Position numbers and translations under genes: made by a program. Under the pieces are notes generated by a model. That model saw only the letters and a list, made by a program, of their open reading frames with translations, did not search any database and had not been told where the DNA came from. Shown here piece by piece: positions 42,401 through 54,004 of a DNA stretch of 64,000 bases (position 1 is its first letter; every line of letters starts with the position of its first letter). Source of the DNA: Bolinopsis microptera (lineage: Eukaryota > Ctenophora > Tentaculata > Lobata > Bolinopsidae); the NCBI RefSeq assembly GCF_026151205.1, contig NC_087075.1:14397628-14461627 (forward strand), written 5' to 3'.

Positions 42401-43140
42401 AGATAACCGAAGAGGTCACGCCAGGATGCCTCTTTTCGTTCCACTAATTTTTCCGGGGAAGGAGTATTGAGAAGCCAGGAGTGTTCCGCAGAAGCAATAT
42501 TACGAGGCAATTGGATCTCATCCGACCTTTTGATCGTGAAATTCAATTTAAAGCCACCAGTCTGCAGGAGTGCAGGAGTAGGAATATATCAGTATATCTG
42601 TATTATATAAGTAGTACCAGTCCTACAGACTGGTAATCTAATTGTCCAGGTATCACAAATTCCAACTGCTCTCTACTTTATAAAAAACAACGTACTGCAA
42701 TTTCAACTGCTGTTGATTCTTTCAAAGTTTCAAAGTCTGCAGGAGTGCAGGAGTAGCAATATATCAGTATATCTGTATATAAGTATTTCCAGTCCTACAG
42801 ACTGGTAATCGAATTGTCCAGGTAACACAAATTCTAACTGCTCTCTACTTTATAAAAAACAACGTACTGCAATTTCAACTGCTGTTGATTCTTTCAAAGA
42901 AATTTCTAATAAAACAGTAAACTATATGCCAACAATTTAAAATGAAATCAAATAATTCGCGTTACGACTTTTGATTTTAATTGTTTGTCCTGAGAAATCG
43001 ATTGGGTATTTGACCAAAACCCATAATTCACGGCTTACAAATTGTTAAAAAAATTTCGATTAATTACATTAATCACATGTTGTAAAAATCTCTTTGGGTT
43101 GCGTTCGGGTCGATACCTAGTATTTCGGGGTAAGGGTGGT
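42400..43140 (+). repeat. Dispersed repeat R, copy 1 (with two internal tandem units)
   Basis: It starts at about GATAACCGAAGAGGTCACGC, contains two copies of a unit of about 200 bp (GTCTGCAGGAGTGCAGGAGT to TGATTCTTTCAAAG), and continues through AAACTATATGCCAACAATTT to GGGGTAAGGGTGGTAGTTAG. The same sequence occurs at 46168-46806 plus 50018-50385, where a LINE has been inserted, so this copy shows the empty site. Confidence 0.8.
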
Positions 43141-43289
43141 AGTTAGTGAATTAGCTGAAGTTTATTGATTCTTTATTGCCGAGTTCCAGATTTCATTTGG
43201 ACCGACCTAGGCAATTGCCGAGTACAGCTGCCTTCGGATAGTTCTTCTTAATTTATTACAATTGTAAATGAATAAGAAATTGCGAGTGA

Positions 43290-43415
43290 CTGATTTCATT
43301 ATCGGTATCATTTTGCATTTGCAGACGGTCAATCAAATTAATATCATTTCCTTTTGTTTGAGAAAGAGAGACACTGGCAGCGGTCCACTCTACCCATGAT
43401 TATGGGTTTTGATCA
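43290..43415 (-). repeat. Dispersed repeat S (AAACCCATAATCATGGGTA family)
   Basis: About 130 bp running from a CATTTACAATTG-type end to CCATGATTATGGGTTTT, with GGACCGCTGCCAGTGTCTCT in the middle. Other copies: 50115-50265 (+), 50405-50575 (-), 51915-52070 (+) and 56035-56195 (-). It is non-coding and probably a MITE or SINE. Confidence 0.7.
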
Positions 43416-43916
43416 ATAGTGTTGTTTGATAGTCAGTTTTATCGCATCAAAAAATATCCGTCACAATAACCGAAGATACAGCCTATTAAAATGAAGCTCA
43501 CACTGAACATAACGTAATAACCACAAAACCGATCAAAATGTCGCTCGCAAATCTGTGCACGTGCGCTTTTGAACACCGTTTGCAATTTGCATGGTTACTT
43601 TGCAACTTTTTGCTTTTGACATAATTTGCAGATGGGCGGTTGTATATACCTTATCGGACCTTATTTGGACGGACATTAATTGAACGCTGGAGGCCCATAC
43701 GTTCATCTTAATGTCCGTTCAAATAAAGTCCGTTTATTTAAGATCCGTCAAAGTTAAAGTCCGTTGAATTTTTTTCAAACATTTTTCCACTTTGAACTTT
43801 TTGTCCACAATATGACAACTATGAGAACTTTATTTTGCCTTAAGTTAACGAAGGAAAGGTTCTCCTTGGTCTTTCAGAGGCACAGAAAACTGTACTAGTA
43901 CATGAGGTTTTCAAGG

Positions 43917-44743
43917 TAATCGTACTGTAGTGCGACACGTACTCAAGTGCGACACGTACTCTAGTGCGAAGTCCGACAAAAACACCCTCTGTCGCACTAG
44001 GGTACGTGTCGCACTACGATCCAGGTAGCGTACTCTACTGCGACAAAATGTCCTGACTTATTTCCAAGTTCAGGTCACATCCTATCCTTCTTTTGGACCA
44101 TTAAGTGATTCGTCAGGCCGGTTCACGTCACTTATTTTGAAGTGATCTTGCGAATACTATTCATCGGTTCACATCACGTGTTTCGAAGTGATCCACTGAT
44201 CATAACTCCTTCGGGGCAGTTCAAGCCACGTATGCAGTGGGTGATCCACCGGGTAACTCGTTAGCAGCATATGATCCTCATTCCTATCACACGCATCGTA
44301 TGAAGGTACATCTCCGATTGGGATAACAAGTTCATATGCTTGGGCCATTATATATAAGGCCACGATGATTCTACCAAAGCATCGAACTTCTTCAATCACC
44401 TTCCTTCTTTGGGATTCTACCTAGGAGCAGGATCTAACCCAATGGAAGATCAACCAGAAGATGCTCAGACAACCACCTCCTCGCCGACTCAAGAAGTGGA
44501 CCTATTACGACCGCCGCTTGAACGCTGTGATTGATAGCTATAATTATGACCGAATGGATTATTTGAAGTGTGTTGGAACAATGATTTTGAATTGAATATT
44601 GTGATTGTAATCTTTGGTTTTATACCTATTTAACCCCATTACTCATACACAACTACACTCTACTGCGACAGTGTCGATCTTGGAGGTTTCGCACTTGGGT
44701 ACGTGTCGCACTAGAGTACGTGTCGCACTACAGTACGTGAACC
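43917..44743. mobile_element. Transposon with 11-bp target duplication nested in element 2
   Basis: Flanked by the direct repeat GGTTTTCAAGG (43906-43916 and 44744-44754). The ends are inverted and built of CGTACTGTAGTGCGACACG and GTACTCTAGTGCGA units. The inside has TCACATCACG and CACTTATTTTGAAGTGATC palindromic motifs, a TATATAAGG at 44350 and no transposase. Long repeat-bearing termini with an 11-bp duplication are reminiscent of Mutator-like elements. Confidence 0.7.
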
Positions 44744-44801
44744 GGTTTTCAAGGGTCACTTGGCGGAAAAAGTCAACGGAATTATGGCACTCAACAACAT
44801 A

Positions 44802-45458
44802 CCTTAGTGCAAGAAATATAGGCGGCAAGAATATAAGGCGCTAGAAATTAAGGCGGCAAGAAATTAAGGCGATATTTTTTTCGGAAAAAATACGATTTTT
44901 GATCGCAAATTTGGTTATAGTTTTGGTCGAAATAGTGTCAATTTTATTCTTTTATCAGTCTATAAAGCATAGAAATCTGTTTAAAAATACGATATATTGG
45001 ACATTGGTCACATAAAAACTAAATGGTGCATGCACATTATATTTATAGTGATTGCTGTTCTGTCGTCTAAGGATGAATCAGCTGATATTATCAAGAAGCT
45101 ATTTCCAGACACGACGGAGCAAGATGACGACGACTATCTTGGTTATGGATTGCAGCTGCTGGAGATATATGACTCTGATGAAGAAGGAGAAGACGAGAAT
45201 ATTAATTGATATATTAATGTATTTAGACTCAAGTTAATTTATTTTAAATATGTATTTCATTGAATTCTAGCAAATAACGAAATCGACATGTAAATTTAAA
45301 ATAATAAAATCACACGAAAATTTCTTATGAAAAAATCGCAAGAAAAAAAATTAAGGCGGTTAGAAATTACGGTGGTCAGATATTAAGGCGGCAAGAAATT
45401 AAGGCGATTTTGTCAGAATCGCCTTAATTTCTTGCCGCCTATATTTCTTGCACTAAGG
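44802..45458. mobile_element. 657-bp TA-target transposon nested in element 2
   Basis: Termini CCTTAGTGCAAGAAATATAG and mirror, next to TA (44800-44801, 45459-45460). Sub-terminal AAATTAAGGCGGCAAG repeats are inverted at the right end. It carries a plus-strand frame of 70 codons (44997-45209) ending in a very acidic DSDEEGEDENIN; the function is unknown. Element 1 has ACAACATAGTTCATG, the uninterrupted target. Confidence 0.85.
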
Positions 45459-46167
45459 TAGTTCATGAGTTAGTCCCCGCCAACATGACAAACTTTTTCC
45501 AGCCTCTAGATATTACGGTAAATCGTGTTGCCAAGGACATTGTCCGACGTTGTTATAGTTCATATTACTCAGGGGAGGTAATGAAACAGTGCTAGGAAAA
45601 CTCCAAGTGATTAAGGTTCACCTTAAGTTGTCTAAGGTAAAACCACTTCACGCCGAATGGCTTGTAAAAGTTAACACTGAAATGCAGGACCGGGGTAGTT
45701 TGATAAAAAAAAAGATTTCCATAAAGCTAGAAATCACTGATGCTTTAAGCATGGACTATTTCATGCACGAAAACCCATTTGATGAAGATGATATGTGATA
45801 TTAGACACTGATCATGTACACATATTTTAACATTTTTACTGCTTAACGACTGCTATTCTTACTTACTGTATAAAAAATGGATTTAAAAATCATTTGCTGA
45901 AATAAAAACGTCAAAAAATGAAAAAAATTCGGATTTTTGATGGTTTTGAATGCCTTCTAGCGTTCATATTAATGTCCGTTTATAATTATGTCCGATCATT
46001 TAATGATTCGGATTTTTGATGGTTTTCAAATTTCAATGCCTTCTAGCGTTCATATTAATGTCCGTTCATAATAATGTCCGTTCATTTAATGTCCGTCCAA
46101 ATAAGGTCTGATAAGGTACATACATTCTAAATTATACAGAAATAATTATTTGAATTATAGTATTGAT

Positions 46168-46806
46168 CGGAGATAACCGAAGAGTTCACGTCAGGATGCC
46201 TCATTGCCTCAACTATGAGCTCAAGGAGGAAAGTAACAGTTCCTGCTTGAACCTAGCAGGACCGGTGCACTAATCAGTAATCAGCACTATCAGTTAGACT
46301 TTTCGTTCCACTAATTTTTCCGGGGAAGGAGTATTGAGAAGCCAGGAGTGTTCCGCAGAAGCAAAATTGCGAGACAATTGGATCTCATCCGACCTTTTGA
46401 TTGTGGAATTCAATTAAAAGCCACCAGTCTGCAGGAGTGCAGGAGTAGGAATATATCAGTATATCAGTATATCTGTATTACTGCAGAGTGCAGTCCTACA
46501 GACTGGTAATCGAATTGTCCAGGTATCACAAATTCTAACTGCTCTCTACTTTATAAAAAACAACGTACTGCAATTTCAACTGCTGTTGATTCTTTCAAAG
46601 TTTCAAAGTCTGCAGGAGTGCAGGAGTAGCAATATATCAGTATATCTGTATATAAGTATTACCAGTCCTACAGACTGGTAATCTAATTGTCCAGGTAACA
46701 CAAATTCTAACTGCTCTCTACTTTATAAAAAACAACGTACTGCAATTTCAACTGCTGATGATTCTTTCAAAGAAATTTCTAATATAAAACAGTAAACTCT
46801 ATGCCA
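46168..46806 (+). repeat. Dispersed repeat R, copy 2, 5' portion
   Basis: It matches 42400-42940, including two internal units of about 200 bp, with an extra 90 bp near 46200-46290. It is interrupted by the LINE after AAACTCTATGCCA, and the rest follows from 50018. Confidence 0.8.
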
Positions 46807-49800
46807 GTGACGCCCCCCGCTAGCAGAATGGCAGTTGTAACAGACGTGCTCGCTAGAAGTCTACCTTTGCTCACCTTACTTCTCCTTATGCCGATGTCTT
46901 CGACTCTGAACATTTCAAGTTGGAACCTCAATGGTATTAAAGGTAACATTCTTAGGAGAGAACATTTAGTAAGTGACGCTAAACGTTATCATTTTGATGT
47001 AGTGTGTCTCCAAGAGACAAAATGCCGAGACTTCGAGGAAACAATTATTGACGGTCACAAACTTGTAACACTAGCCCAATCAGACAATTGGTATCATTAT
47101 GGTCTCGGTTTTCTAATCTGCCCAGCCCTTGTACCTTCTATTGTTGCATGGAGATCACTTAGTAACAGAGTGGCTTTCATTGATATAAGACTCACAGAAC
47201 ACAACGGATCTCATCGTATGATCAGGATTGTTAACGTGTACGGACCAACCAAGAAGATTGTCGATGATGACATCAGTAGGGTCACAGGTAACTCCCCATT
47301 GTTACAATCATATTTCAATGATCTGAAAACTGCTATCAATATCCCAGCTCGATTCGATTTGTTTGTTGCTGGAGATTTTAACGCCCGCCTTGGGAGATGC
47401 AGTAGGAAAGAGTATGATGCTGGCCTTAATAATCATATTGGTCAGTTCGGTAATGGTCTGAGAAACAGGAACGGTGAGTTCCTACTGGACTTTATTGTTG
47501 ATAATGGTCTGTTTGCGTGCAATACTGCGTTCCAACACAGAGCAAAGCATATTACCACCTGGAAGGCTAGATGTGTTCCCAAGGGTAGACCCAAGGGTTC
47601 AAAAGACACTGTGAACTATTTTAAACAAATTGATTATATTTTATGTCGTACTAACTTTAAAGTCTGTTTAACAGACTCCCGCTCTTTTTGCGGTGATTTT
47701 GTGAAATCTGACCATAAACCTGTGGTTGCACGTTTTAAACTTGGTTGTGAATACATTGTACATAAGCGGCCCAGGTCTGACAAAATAAGGTTTGATGTCA
47801 ATCGCCTTAATGATTCTGATATTAAGTCTAAATTTTTTGATTCCTTTAAAAGTAATATTGATTGTAGAGTTTTAACTAATAATGCCATTTCTGAAAATTC
47901 TGATATATTTGGTATATTGAGTAAATGTGCCGTCCAGGTGGTTGGTAAAGTGCCCCCGGGGAAGCCTCATCAGTACAGCGACGATCCAACTGTCGTTAAA
48001 CTTTCAGCAGAGAGAAAGTCCCTTCAGCAAGAATGTAGTCTCACAGGGATAAGCGACAGGAGTGACCTCAGAAAAAGAATCAACCATCTCAAACGTACCA
48101 TCAAAAAGAGGTTGAAATCCATCAACGAGGCCACTGCTAACGCCCTAGTAGATGTCATCAACAACACCGACAGCTGCAGAAGCATGTTTGAAGCGAATAG
48201 AACTTTGGCCCAGTGTAGGATGAAGAAAGACGGAGTGACTGTCCACGATGCAGACGGGAATACCTTAGGTTCTGACTCATTAAAAGCAGAAGCTATTAAA
48301 GAATACTTTAATAATGAGTTCAATGACAAAGATGAACCCCACCTCCCAGCATTTATAGACCCTCCTGGAAGCCTCCTCTGTCCCATAACACCTGAAGAAG
48401 TTGGCCGTGCTGTTATGAAGCTGAAATCCGGTAGAGCGTGTGGCCCTGACGGTATACCTAATGAGCTAATGAAAGCTGCTGGATATCCCCTCCACTGTGA
48501 GTTGGCTAGGATCTATAATCTCTCCTTTGAGACCAACACATACATCCCAGCTATTGGAGAAGGTATCCTGACACCCCTTCAGAAGCCAGGAAAACCCCGA
48601 GGTCCGATAAAGTCCATCCGGCCCCTCACATTACTAAATGGAACTAGAAAAGTCCTATCCCTCGTAGCCTTGAACAGAATCAATTACCACGTTGATATGT
48701 ACACTGGACCTTGGCAGGCGGCATACAAGCAGGGTCGCAGTTGTGCTGACCTGGTATGGTCTCAGAGAATGTTGACATCAGTGGTTACCAGGCGCGAGTT
48801 CGAGTATAGTAAAATCAACATTGACATGACCGCTGCGTTTAATACTATCCGCAGACAGACCATCATCAACCTCCTCATTGATGCAGGATGCTCTAGAGAC
48901 GACATTCGCCTAGTTCAGTACCTCCTCTCAAATACAAAGCTCAAGGTGACGGTCAACAGATCTGAGTCTGGTGAATTTGTGATTAATATTGGCGCTTACC
49001 AGGGAGACAGTCTGGCAGGTAAAGTGTTTACATTGACCCTTGCCGGTGCCCTGAATCACATCAGAGCCGTGATCAGTGTCACGATTCCTAGACCGAACCC
49101 CCCAGTCTCTGATAGAGGCCTCCCGTTAGAGTCCGCCTATGCTGACGATGCTGAGCTTCTGAGTGAAGATGGTCAGAGCCTGGTGAAGATACTAGAGATT
49201 GCCAGTGATATACTAAAGGATTGGAGTCTCTTTGTTAACGAATCGAAGACGGTGTTTACAAGAGTATATTTGGCAGATACAGATGCTTTAGATGCCCATG
49301 GCAATAAAATTAGAGGAGATGAAGAGTGGCGAGAGTCAGTGCTATTAGGATCAAAGCTCTGTTCAGAAAGAGATATTGTCAACAGACGCAACAAAGCCAA
49401 TGTTGCCTTCTACACCTACAAGAAAGTCTGGTTGAATAGTTCTGTTCAGATCAGTGAGAGTAGAAAGCTGAAGCTGTACGAAGCTCTTGTCACTTCAGTG
49501 TTGTTGTATAACTGTAGCAGCTGGGCTGCTCCTGAAACCGTAATGGCATCTGTCGACGTTCTTCAAAGGAAGCATCTGAGACAGATAATCAACACCTATT
49601 GGCCTACGGTTATCAGCAACGAGAATTTATATAAGAGATGTAATGTCAGACCCCTTACTGAAAGGATCAAGAAAGCAAGATGGAAGATGCTTGGGCACGT
49701 TCTCAGAAGCGGTGATGACACTCCCGCCTTCTTATCTTTCAGATTTGCATGTTTAGGATGTTTTGACTACAAAGGAAGGAGGGGCAGACCTCGTTCAAAT

Positions 49801-49935
49801 TTATTTGATTTATTATTAAAAGACATTATGACAAAACAAATTATTGTGATTGTAAATAAAAGATTTAGTTTAAGTAATTTCAACGATTTAGTGTACAAAG
49901 CTCATGATAGACGCCTTTGGAGAAGTTATGGGTGA
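46801..49935 (+). CDS. LINE polyprotein: AP endonuclease and reverse transcriptase
   Basis: A single uninterrupted frame of 1044 codons. The N-terminal exonuclease-endonuclease-phosphatase domain has WNLNGIKGN, CLQETK (E72), GDFNAR (D192, N194) and SDHKP (D304, H305). The reverse transcriptase follows, with CGPDGIPNELMK, NIDMTAAFNTI (D675), AYQGDSLAG and the catalytic YADD at 780-783. The C-terminal tail has ARWKMLGHVLR and RRGRPRSNLF. It has no ORF1 and no RNase H, as in RTE-like clades; the clade was not tested. All key residues are intact, so it could be active. The ATG at 46801 lies in the duplicated target; the first ATG inside the element is at 46828, which may be the native start. Confidence 0.92.
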   Translation: MPVTPPASRMAVVTDVLARSLPLLTLLLLMPMSSTLNISSWNLNGIKGNILRREHLVSDAKRYHFDVVCLQETKCRDFEETIIDGHKLVTLAQSDNWYHYGLGFLICPALVPSIVAWRSLSNRVAFIDIRLTEHNGSHRMIRIVNVYGPTKKIVDDDISRVTGNSPLLQSYFNDLKTAINIPARFDLFVAGDFNARLGRCSRKEYDAGLNNHIGQFGNGLRNRNGEFLLDFIVDNGLFACNTAFQHRAKHITTWKARCVPKGRPKGSKDTVNYFKQIDYILCRTNFKVCLTDSRSFCGDFVKSDHKPVVARFKLGCEYIVHKRPRSDKIRFDVNRLNDSDIKSKFFDSFKSNIDCRVLTNNAISENSDIFGILSKCAVQVVGKVPPGKPHQYSDDPTVVKLSAERKSLQQECSLTGISDRSDLRKRINHLKRTIKKRLKSINEATANALVDVINNTDSCRSMFEANRTLAQCRMKKDGVTVHDADGNTLGSDSLKAEAIKEYFNNEFNDKDEPHLPAFIDPPGSLLCPITPEEVGRAVMKLKSGRACGPDGIPNELMKAAGYPLHCELARIYNLSFETNTYIPAIGEGILTPLQKPGKPRGPIKSIRPLTLLNGTRKVLSLVALNRINYHVDMYTGPWQAAYKQGRSCADLVWSQRMLTSVVTRREFEYSKINIDMTAAFNTIRRQTIINLLIDAGCSRDDIRLVQYLLSNTKLKVTVNRSESGEFVINIGAYQGDSLAGKVFTLTLAGALNHIRAVISVTIPRPNPPVSDRGLPLESAYADDAELLSEDGQSLVKILEIASDILKDWSLFVNESKTVFTRVYLADTDALDAHGNKIRGDEEWRESVLLGSKLCSERDIVNRRNKANVAFYTYKKVWLNSSVQISESRKLKLYEALVTSVLLYNCSSWAAPETVMASVDVLQRKHLRQIINTYWPTVISNENLYKRCNVRPLTERIKKARWKMLGHVLRSGDDTPAFLSFRFACLGCFDYKGRRGRPRSNLFDLLLKDIMTKQIIVIVNKRFSLSNFNDLVYKAHDRRLWRSYG

Positions 49936-50017
49936 GTCGAGACTACTCGGCCACTCGATTTTATGATTTAATTTATATTATCTTGTGTTTGCTGTATATA
50001 GTTGATTAATAATAATA
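46807..50017 (+). mobile_element. Full-length-looking single-ORF LINE inserted in repeat R
   Basis: Flanked by a 13-bp direct repeat AAACTCTATGCCA (46794-46806 and 50018-50030), matched once, with one mismatch, in the empty copy near 42935. The 3' end is a short TAATAATAATA tail. There is virtually no 5' UTR before the frame. It is an intact frame in a host genome full of dead LINE pieces, so the insertion is young. Confidence 0.88.
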
Positions 50018-50030
50018 AAACTCTATGCCA

Positions 50031-50800
50031 ACAATTTAAAATGAAATCAAATAAATCGCGTTACGACATTCGATTTTAATTGTTTGTCCTGAGAAATCGA
50101 TTGGGTATTTGACCAAAACCCATAATCATGGGTATAGAGTGGACCGCTGTCAGGGTCTCTCTTTCCCAAACAAAAGGAAATGATGTCAATTTGATTGACC
50201 GTCTGCAAATGCAAAATGATACCAAGAATGAAATCGGTCGCTCGCTTTTCCCATTCATTCACGGTTTACAAATTGTAAAAAAAGTTTCGATTAATTACAT
50301 CAATCACATGCTGTAAAAATCTTTTTGGGTTGCGTTCGGGTCGATACCTAGTATTTCGGGGTAAGGGTGGTAGTTAGTTGTTCTTCTAGCTTAATCTATT
50401 ACAATTGCAATTGTAAATGAATGAGAAAGCGAGCGACCGATTTCATTCTCGGTATCATTTTGCATTTGCAGACGGTCATTCAAATTAATACCGCATTTCT
50501 TTTTGTTTGGGAGAGAGAGACACTGGCAGCGGTCCACTCTAGACTCTATACTACCCATATTATGGGTTTTAGTCAAATTAGCTTATTACATTAGATAATC
50601 GTGTTCACATTTGCATTTTAACCTCTAAAAATTCCTCACTTTGCCTGCATTCACTTATTCATCAATTTTTGGCTTTAGCTTGATCAAACCAAATTTCGAT
50701 AACGTAGTTAAAAATTTTACCCGGGTAAATTCAGTTTAACCATCTCATAAATACTTTCAATTCAATGTACGGTCAAAAATACGCCAAGTGAAGTGAGCAT
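50031..50800 (+). repeat. Dispersed repeat R, copy 2, 3' portion with S insertions
   Basis: It continues repeat R to about 50385, interrupted by an S repeat at 50115-50265, followed by an inverted S repeat at 50405-50575. The stretch 50575-50790 (ATAATCGTGTTCACATTTGC to TACGGTCAAAAATACGC) recurs at 56195-56420. Confidence 0.7.
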
Positions 50801-50818
50801 GGCCGGTCCCTGACTCAC

Positions 50819-51208
50819 TTGCGTAGCAGAAAATACGCACAAATATTGAGGAATAATACTACAGTTGAGGAGTCGTTTGTTGCAAAATACGACGTTATAA
50901 AATTGAACATGAAAAAATGTGAACAAATTGATGAGGCGACTCTTGATTCAATGATAAGTATAAATATTACCGAAGATATTTTAAATTCGCACGTGCCCGT
51001 CAATGTTCACGATGACAAACTTGATCCGCTTGGTCTTGCAAGCCATCCACCAAATAATTTGAAACGTTAGAAATTGACAATTTCAAATTCACTTACGAGA
51101 AGCCACTAACTACAGAACAAGAATACAACAGTATGGTCAGCTCTATCAATGAAAATCAACATATTTTGTATGATTCAGACTCATGCTCAGAACGCAAACG
51201 ATGGTAAG
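50819..51208 (+). pseudogene. Unrecognised exon-like sequence with a frameshift
   Basis: An open frame to 51070 (YDVIKLNMKKCEQIDEATLD, then PLGLASHPPNN) is followed, one frame over, by FETLEIDNFKFTYEKPLTTE and DSDSCSERKR. It ends at a consensus donor ATG|GTAAGA at 51208. Composition is protein-like and non-repetitive. I do not recognise it. It may be an exon of a host gene damaged by one indel or a piece of an unknown element. Confidence 0.35.
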
Positions 51209-51340
51209 AAAGTAAACCAACTTATACATTTCATATAGTTTAAACGTGATGGTTAGCGCTTACCGGCTAACTTGAACTAGTGCTCACTAGCGTTTCCTAT
51301 CTATAGCTAGCGCTATCTAGCGCTAAAAATAGTTTGTTAC

Positions 51341-51471
51341 CTTCATCATCGCTTGAGATAGGCATCCAGGAGATTTCACCCCAGGGACTGTCCGTGAGGT
51401 TGACTCCTAGTCCTCTTCGCAGAGTGATCTTTTCGGATATGATATGGTCTCGTATGTGATACCTCCACAGT
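51341..51471 (-). other. Candidate orphan exon
   Basis: Between an acceptor (TTCTTCCACTAG) at 51472 and a donor (GAAG|GTAACA) at 51340, one minus-strand frame is open through RYHIRDHIISEKITLRRGLG and SPWGEISWMPISSDDE. The richness in Trp, Ile and charged residues is gene-like. No neighbouring exons were found and the family is not recognised. Confidence 0.3.
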
Positions 51472-54004
51472 CTAGTGGAAGAAAGTGGTATTTACTATTT
51501 AGGGTGAATTGATATATTTTACCAGAGATTCTGTATATTTTTTGTGAATTAAATTTCGCAAGATAACCAATTAATTTTCTAATTTATCATCAAATTAACT
51601 GCAAGTTTGAACTGACCAGATCGTTTGAGACATTCGCTCTGAGCCTTCAGAGTTCAGAAGACTGTCGTATTTGGCGGTTCCTGCGCTGTAGCCACTCAAA
51701 TATTTACCAGCGCTCTTGCTCCAAATTCCTGGAAGTAAATATTTCCATTACCTGGAACACCGATTCCTAGGATTATTAGTATTTTTAATGTCCAATTTCG
51801 ATTTCTATCATAGGACTTGATTATATAAACATTTTTACTGCTTAACGACTGCTTTTCTTGCTCACTGTAAAAAAATGCACAAATGTCGAATCGTTAATCT
51901 TAATATATGTAAATTTGACCAAAGCAAAACCCATAATCATGGGTAGAGTGGGGCGCTGCTGCCAATGCCTCTCTTTCCCAAACAAAAGGGAATGATATTA
52001 ATTTGAATAACCGTCCGCAAATGCAAAATTATACCGAGAATGAAATCGGTCACTCGTTAACCCAATCACTTGCCTACTTTCTTATATGGCCATTTCATGT
52101 GATAAAAATAATTTATCGCTGATAATTCGTCAGGTAAGCACCATGGTTTAGAAAAATCCCGACATTCGCGAGTGAACAGAGCTAGTACTGAGTAGTAGTC
52201 TGATTAAACACGCTAAAAAAGAAACAGTTGTATAAGGTCAAACAATTTATTAAAGTCATCAGTCATTAATTTTAGAAATAGCCCAAATACTTCAGTAGCA
52301 GGGATGAGGGAAGAGTTGAGTGTGCACTTCAATTTATAAAGTTTTTTTTTCCTGCTGAATGGGGTTAAATATGTCATTGATATTGATAACTCAAATCACC
52401 GAACGGCGCATGTTGTGTCGCTAGTCCCAACTGGGGCCACGCCCAAATTTCATATTAAGCACGTACATGGGAAATTTGTATTTCAGCTTCTTTTAAGGTC
52501 TTAGAGACTTAAACTTGGGCTTAAAATGACCGCGATACACATGTTTATATTAACAATTTGATCGGCTCATGTCCCATGATGATTTATGATTTGACACAAA
52601 ATATGACATAACTCATGACATGATCCTAAATTTTTCCATTAGATGCTCTAGCTCTTTGACTTTAGTCTTTACTTCAAAATATTGATCATGCCCAAAATTG
52701 TGGGTCTGAGAATTCAGGTCAGCGCGTAATATGTGTATTGCTGTTGCACACGCAATTTAGAATCGTGATTTAAGTTCGTTTATTTCATGTGAAATTTTTA
52801 TAAATCGGTAAAATGGAGTACGCTTAATTAAATTTGATAAAATTAAAAGTCCTTTCTTTTAATTTTACACCGTGCACTCGTGCAGCACAAATTGAAATTA
52901 GTTCATGAACAATGTAATATAATAATTTGCTCCTATGAAAGGTATAGTCCTTATCTTAACCAATTTTCCGAGTTTAAATTCAATTATCATTTACTGTTAA
53001 AAATTTACTGGGCGCGGGCGGCGCTCAGCCTGTCATTCCGCCGAATCTCTATGTTAATGAACAAAATGGCCTGGGGTACCCAGGTAACATTCTACAATCT
53101 AGATCTATGAAACGGAGTACGAGTTACCTGGGACACCACGCGACGATAGCCTATTATTTGTCTACTTAGTACTTAGTAATACTATATAATAGTATAATAT
53201 TGTGCAATGTGTTAACTAAGATAGGTACCTTATAGAGTTATAGCTCAGATCACCTTACGTGATGATCCAATTTGATCCATGACAGAAGACGTTTCCTTGA
53301 ATTGTGTATGCGATTTTGTATGCATTTTTCCCGCCACACGTACGTTACAATATTTATATTTGTAGAATTTACAAAAATAAGCTTTCAGAAGTCTCACTAT
53401 AAAACTGCTCGTATTTATGGAGACTATGATATAAATAACATCTTACAGTGGTCACGATCGTTCTATTAGTGATAATGACCACAGCCCCCTACGAAGAAGA
53501 AGATATGAATAACTAAATAGCACCTGAAACCCAAATTGGAACAACATCCAAGGACCAAGGGTCGCACCCACCCAAGAAAATTCAAATTCAAATTCAAATT
53601 TATCAAATTTATCAATTATACAATTGCAATTTACTCTCAGTCTCACATAATACATATTGTATCACTACTATAGTACTATATTTCATTTGCCCTGTTTTCA
53701 CTTAGATTTGCCCTTTTTTTCTTAGATGCAGAATTAAATTCATTTTGTAATAATAATATGGTGAATTATGAGAATAATTAATCATATATGTGGCAAGTGA
53801 AGGGTACTGAATATTTAAATTCAAAATGTTCGGAATTTGTAAGTAACCGGAGGTTTGTTACTGTGGAAAAAGTTATGTCCTAGTATAGCTAAGTTATAGT
53901 AGTATAAATCACTTACTTTTAGTAAATTCAATTCCTTATAGAGGGGAGTTACCCGCGTGTGCGTTCTAGACTTTTTGTTATAGTTTGGTTTTCTAAATAT
54001 TGCA
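51472..54004. other. Gene-free stretch
   Basis: It contains one S repeat (51915-52070) and a short ATTCAAATTCAAATTC run near 53580. Several short frames exist, but none has protein-like content or splice context. No gene is supported. Confidence 0.4.

Larger units (their letters stand above)
43649..46116 (+). mobile_element. Pogo-like DNA transposon (element 2) with two nested insertions
   Basis: It has the same CCTTATCGGACC termini as element 1, next to TA at both ends (43647-43648, 46117-46118). A decayed DDE_1 transposase runs from about 43850 to 45795. The best part is 45466-45795 with LVPANMTNFFQPLDITVN, then KDIVRRCYSS, and in another frame KVKPLHAEWLVKVNTEMQDRG. Two later transposons (43917-44743 and 44802-45458) split it; removing them restores colinearity with element 1. 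Confidence 0.82.
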
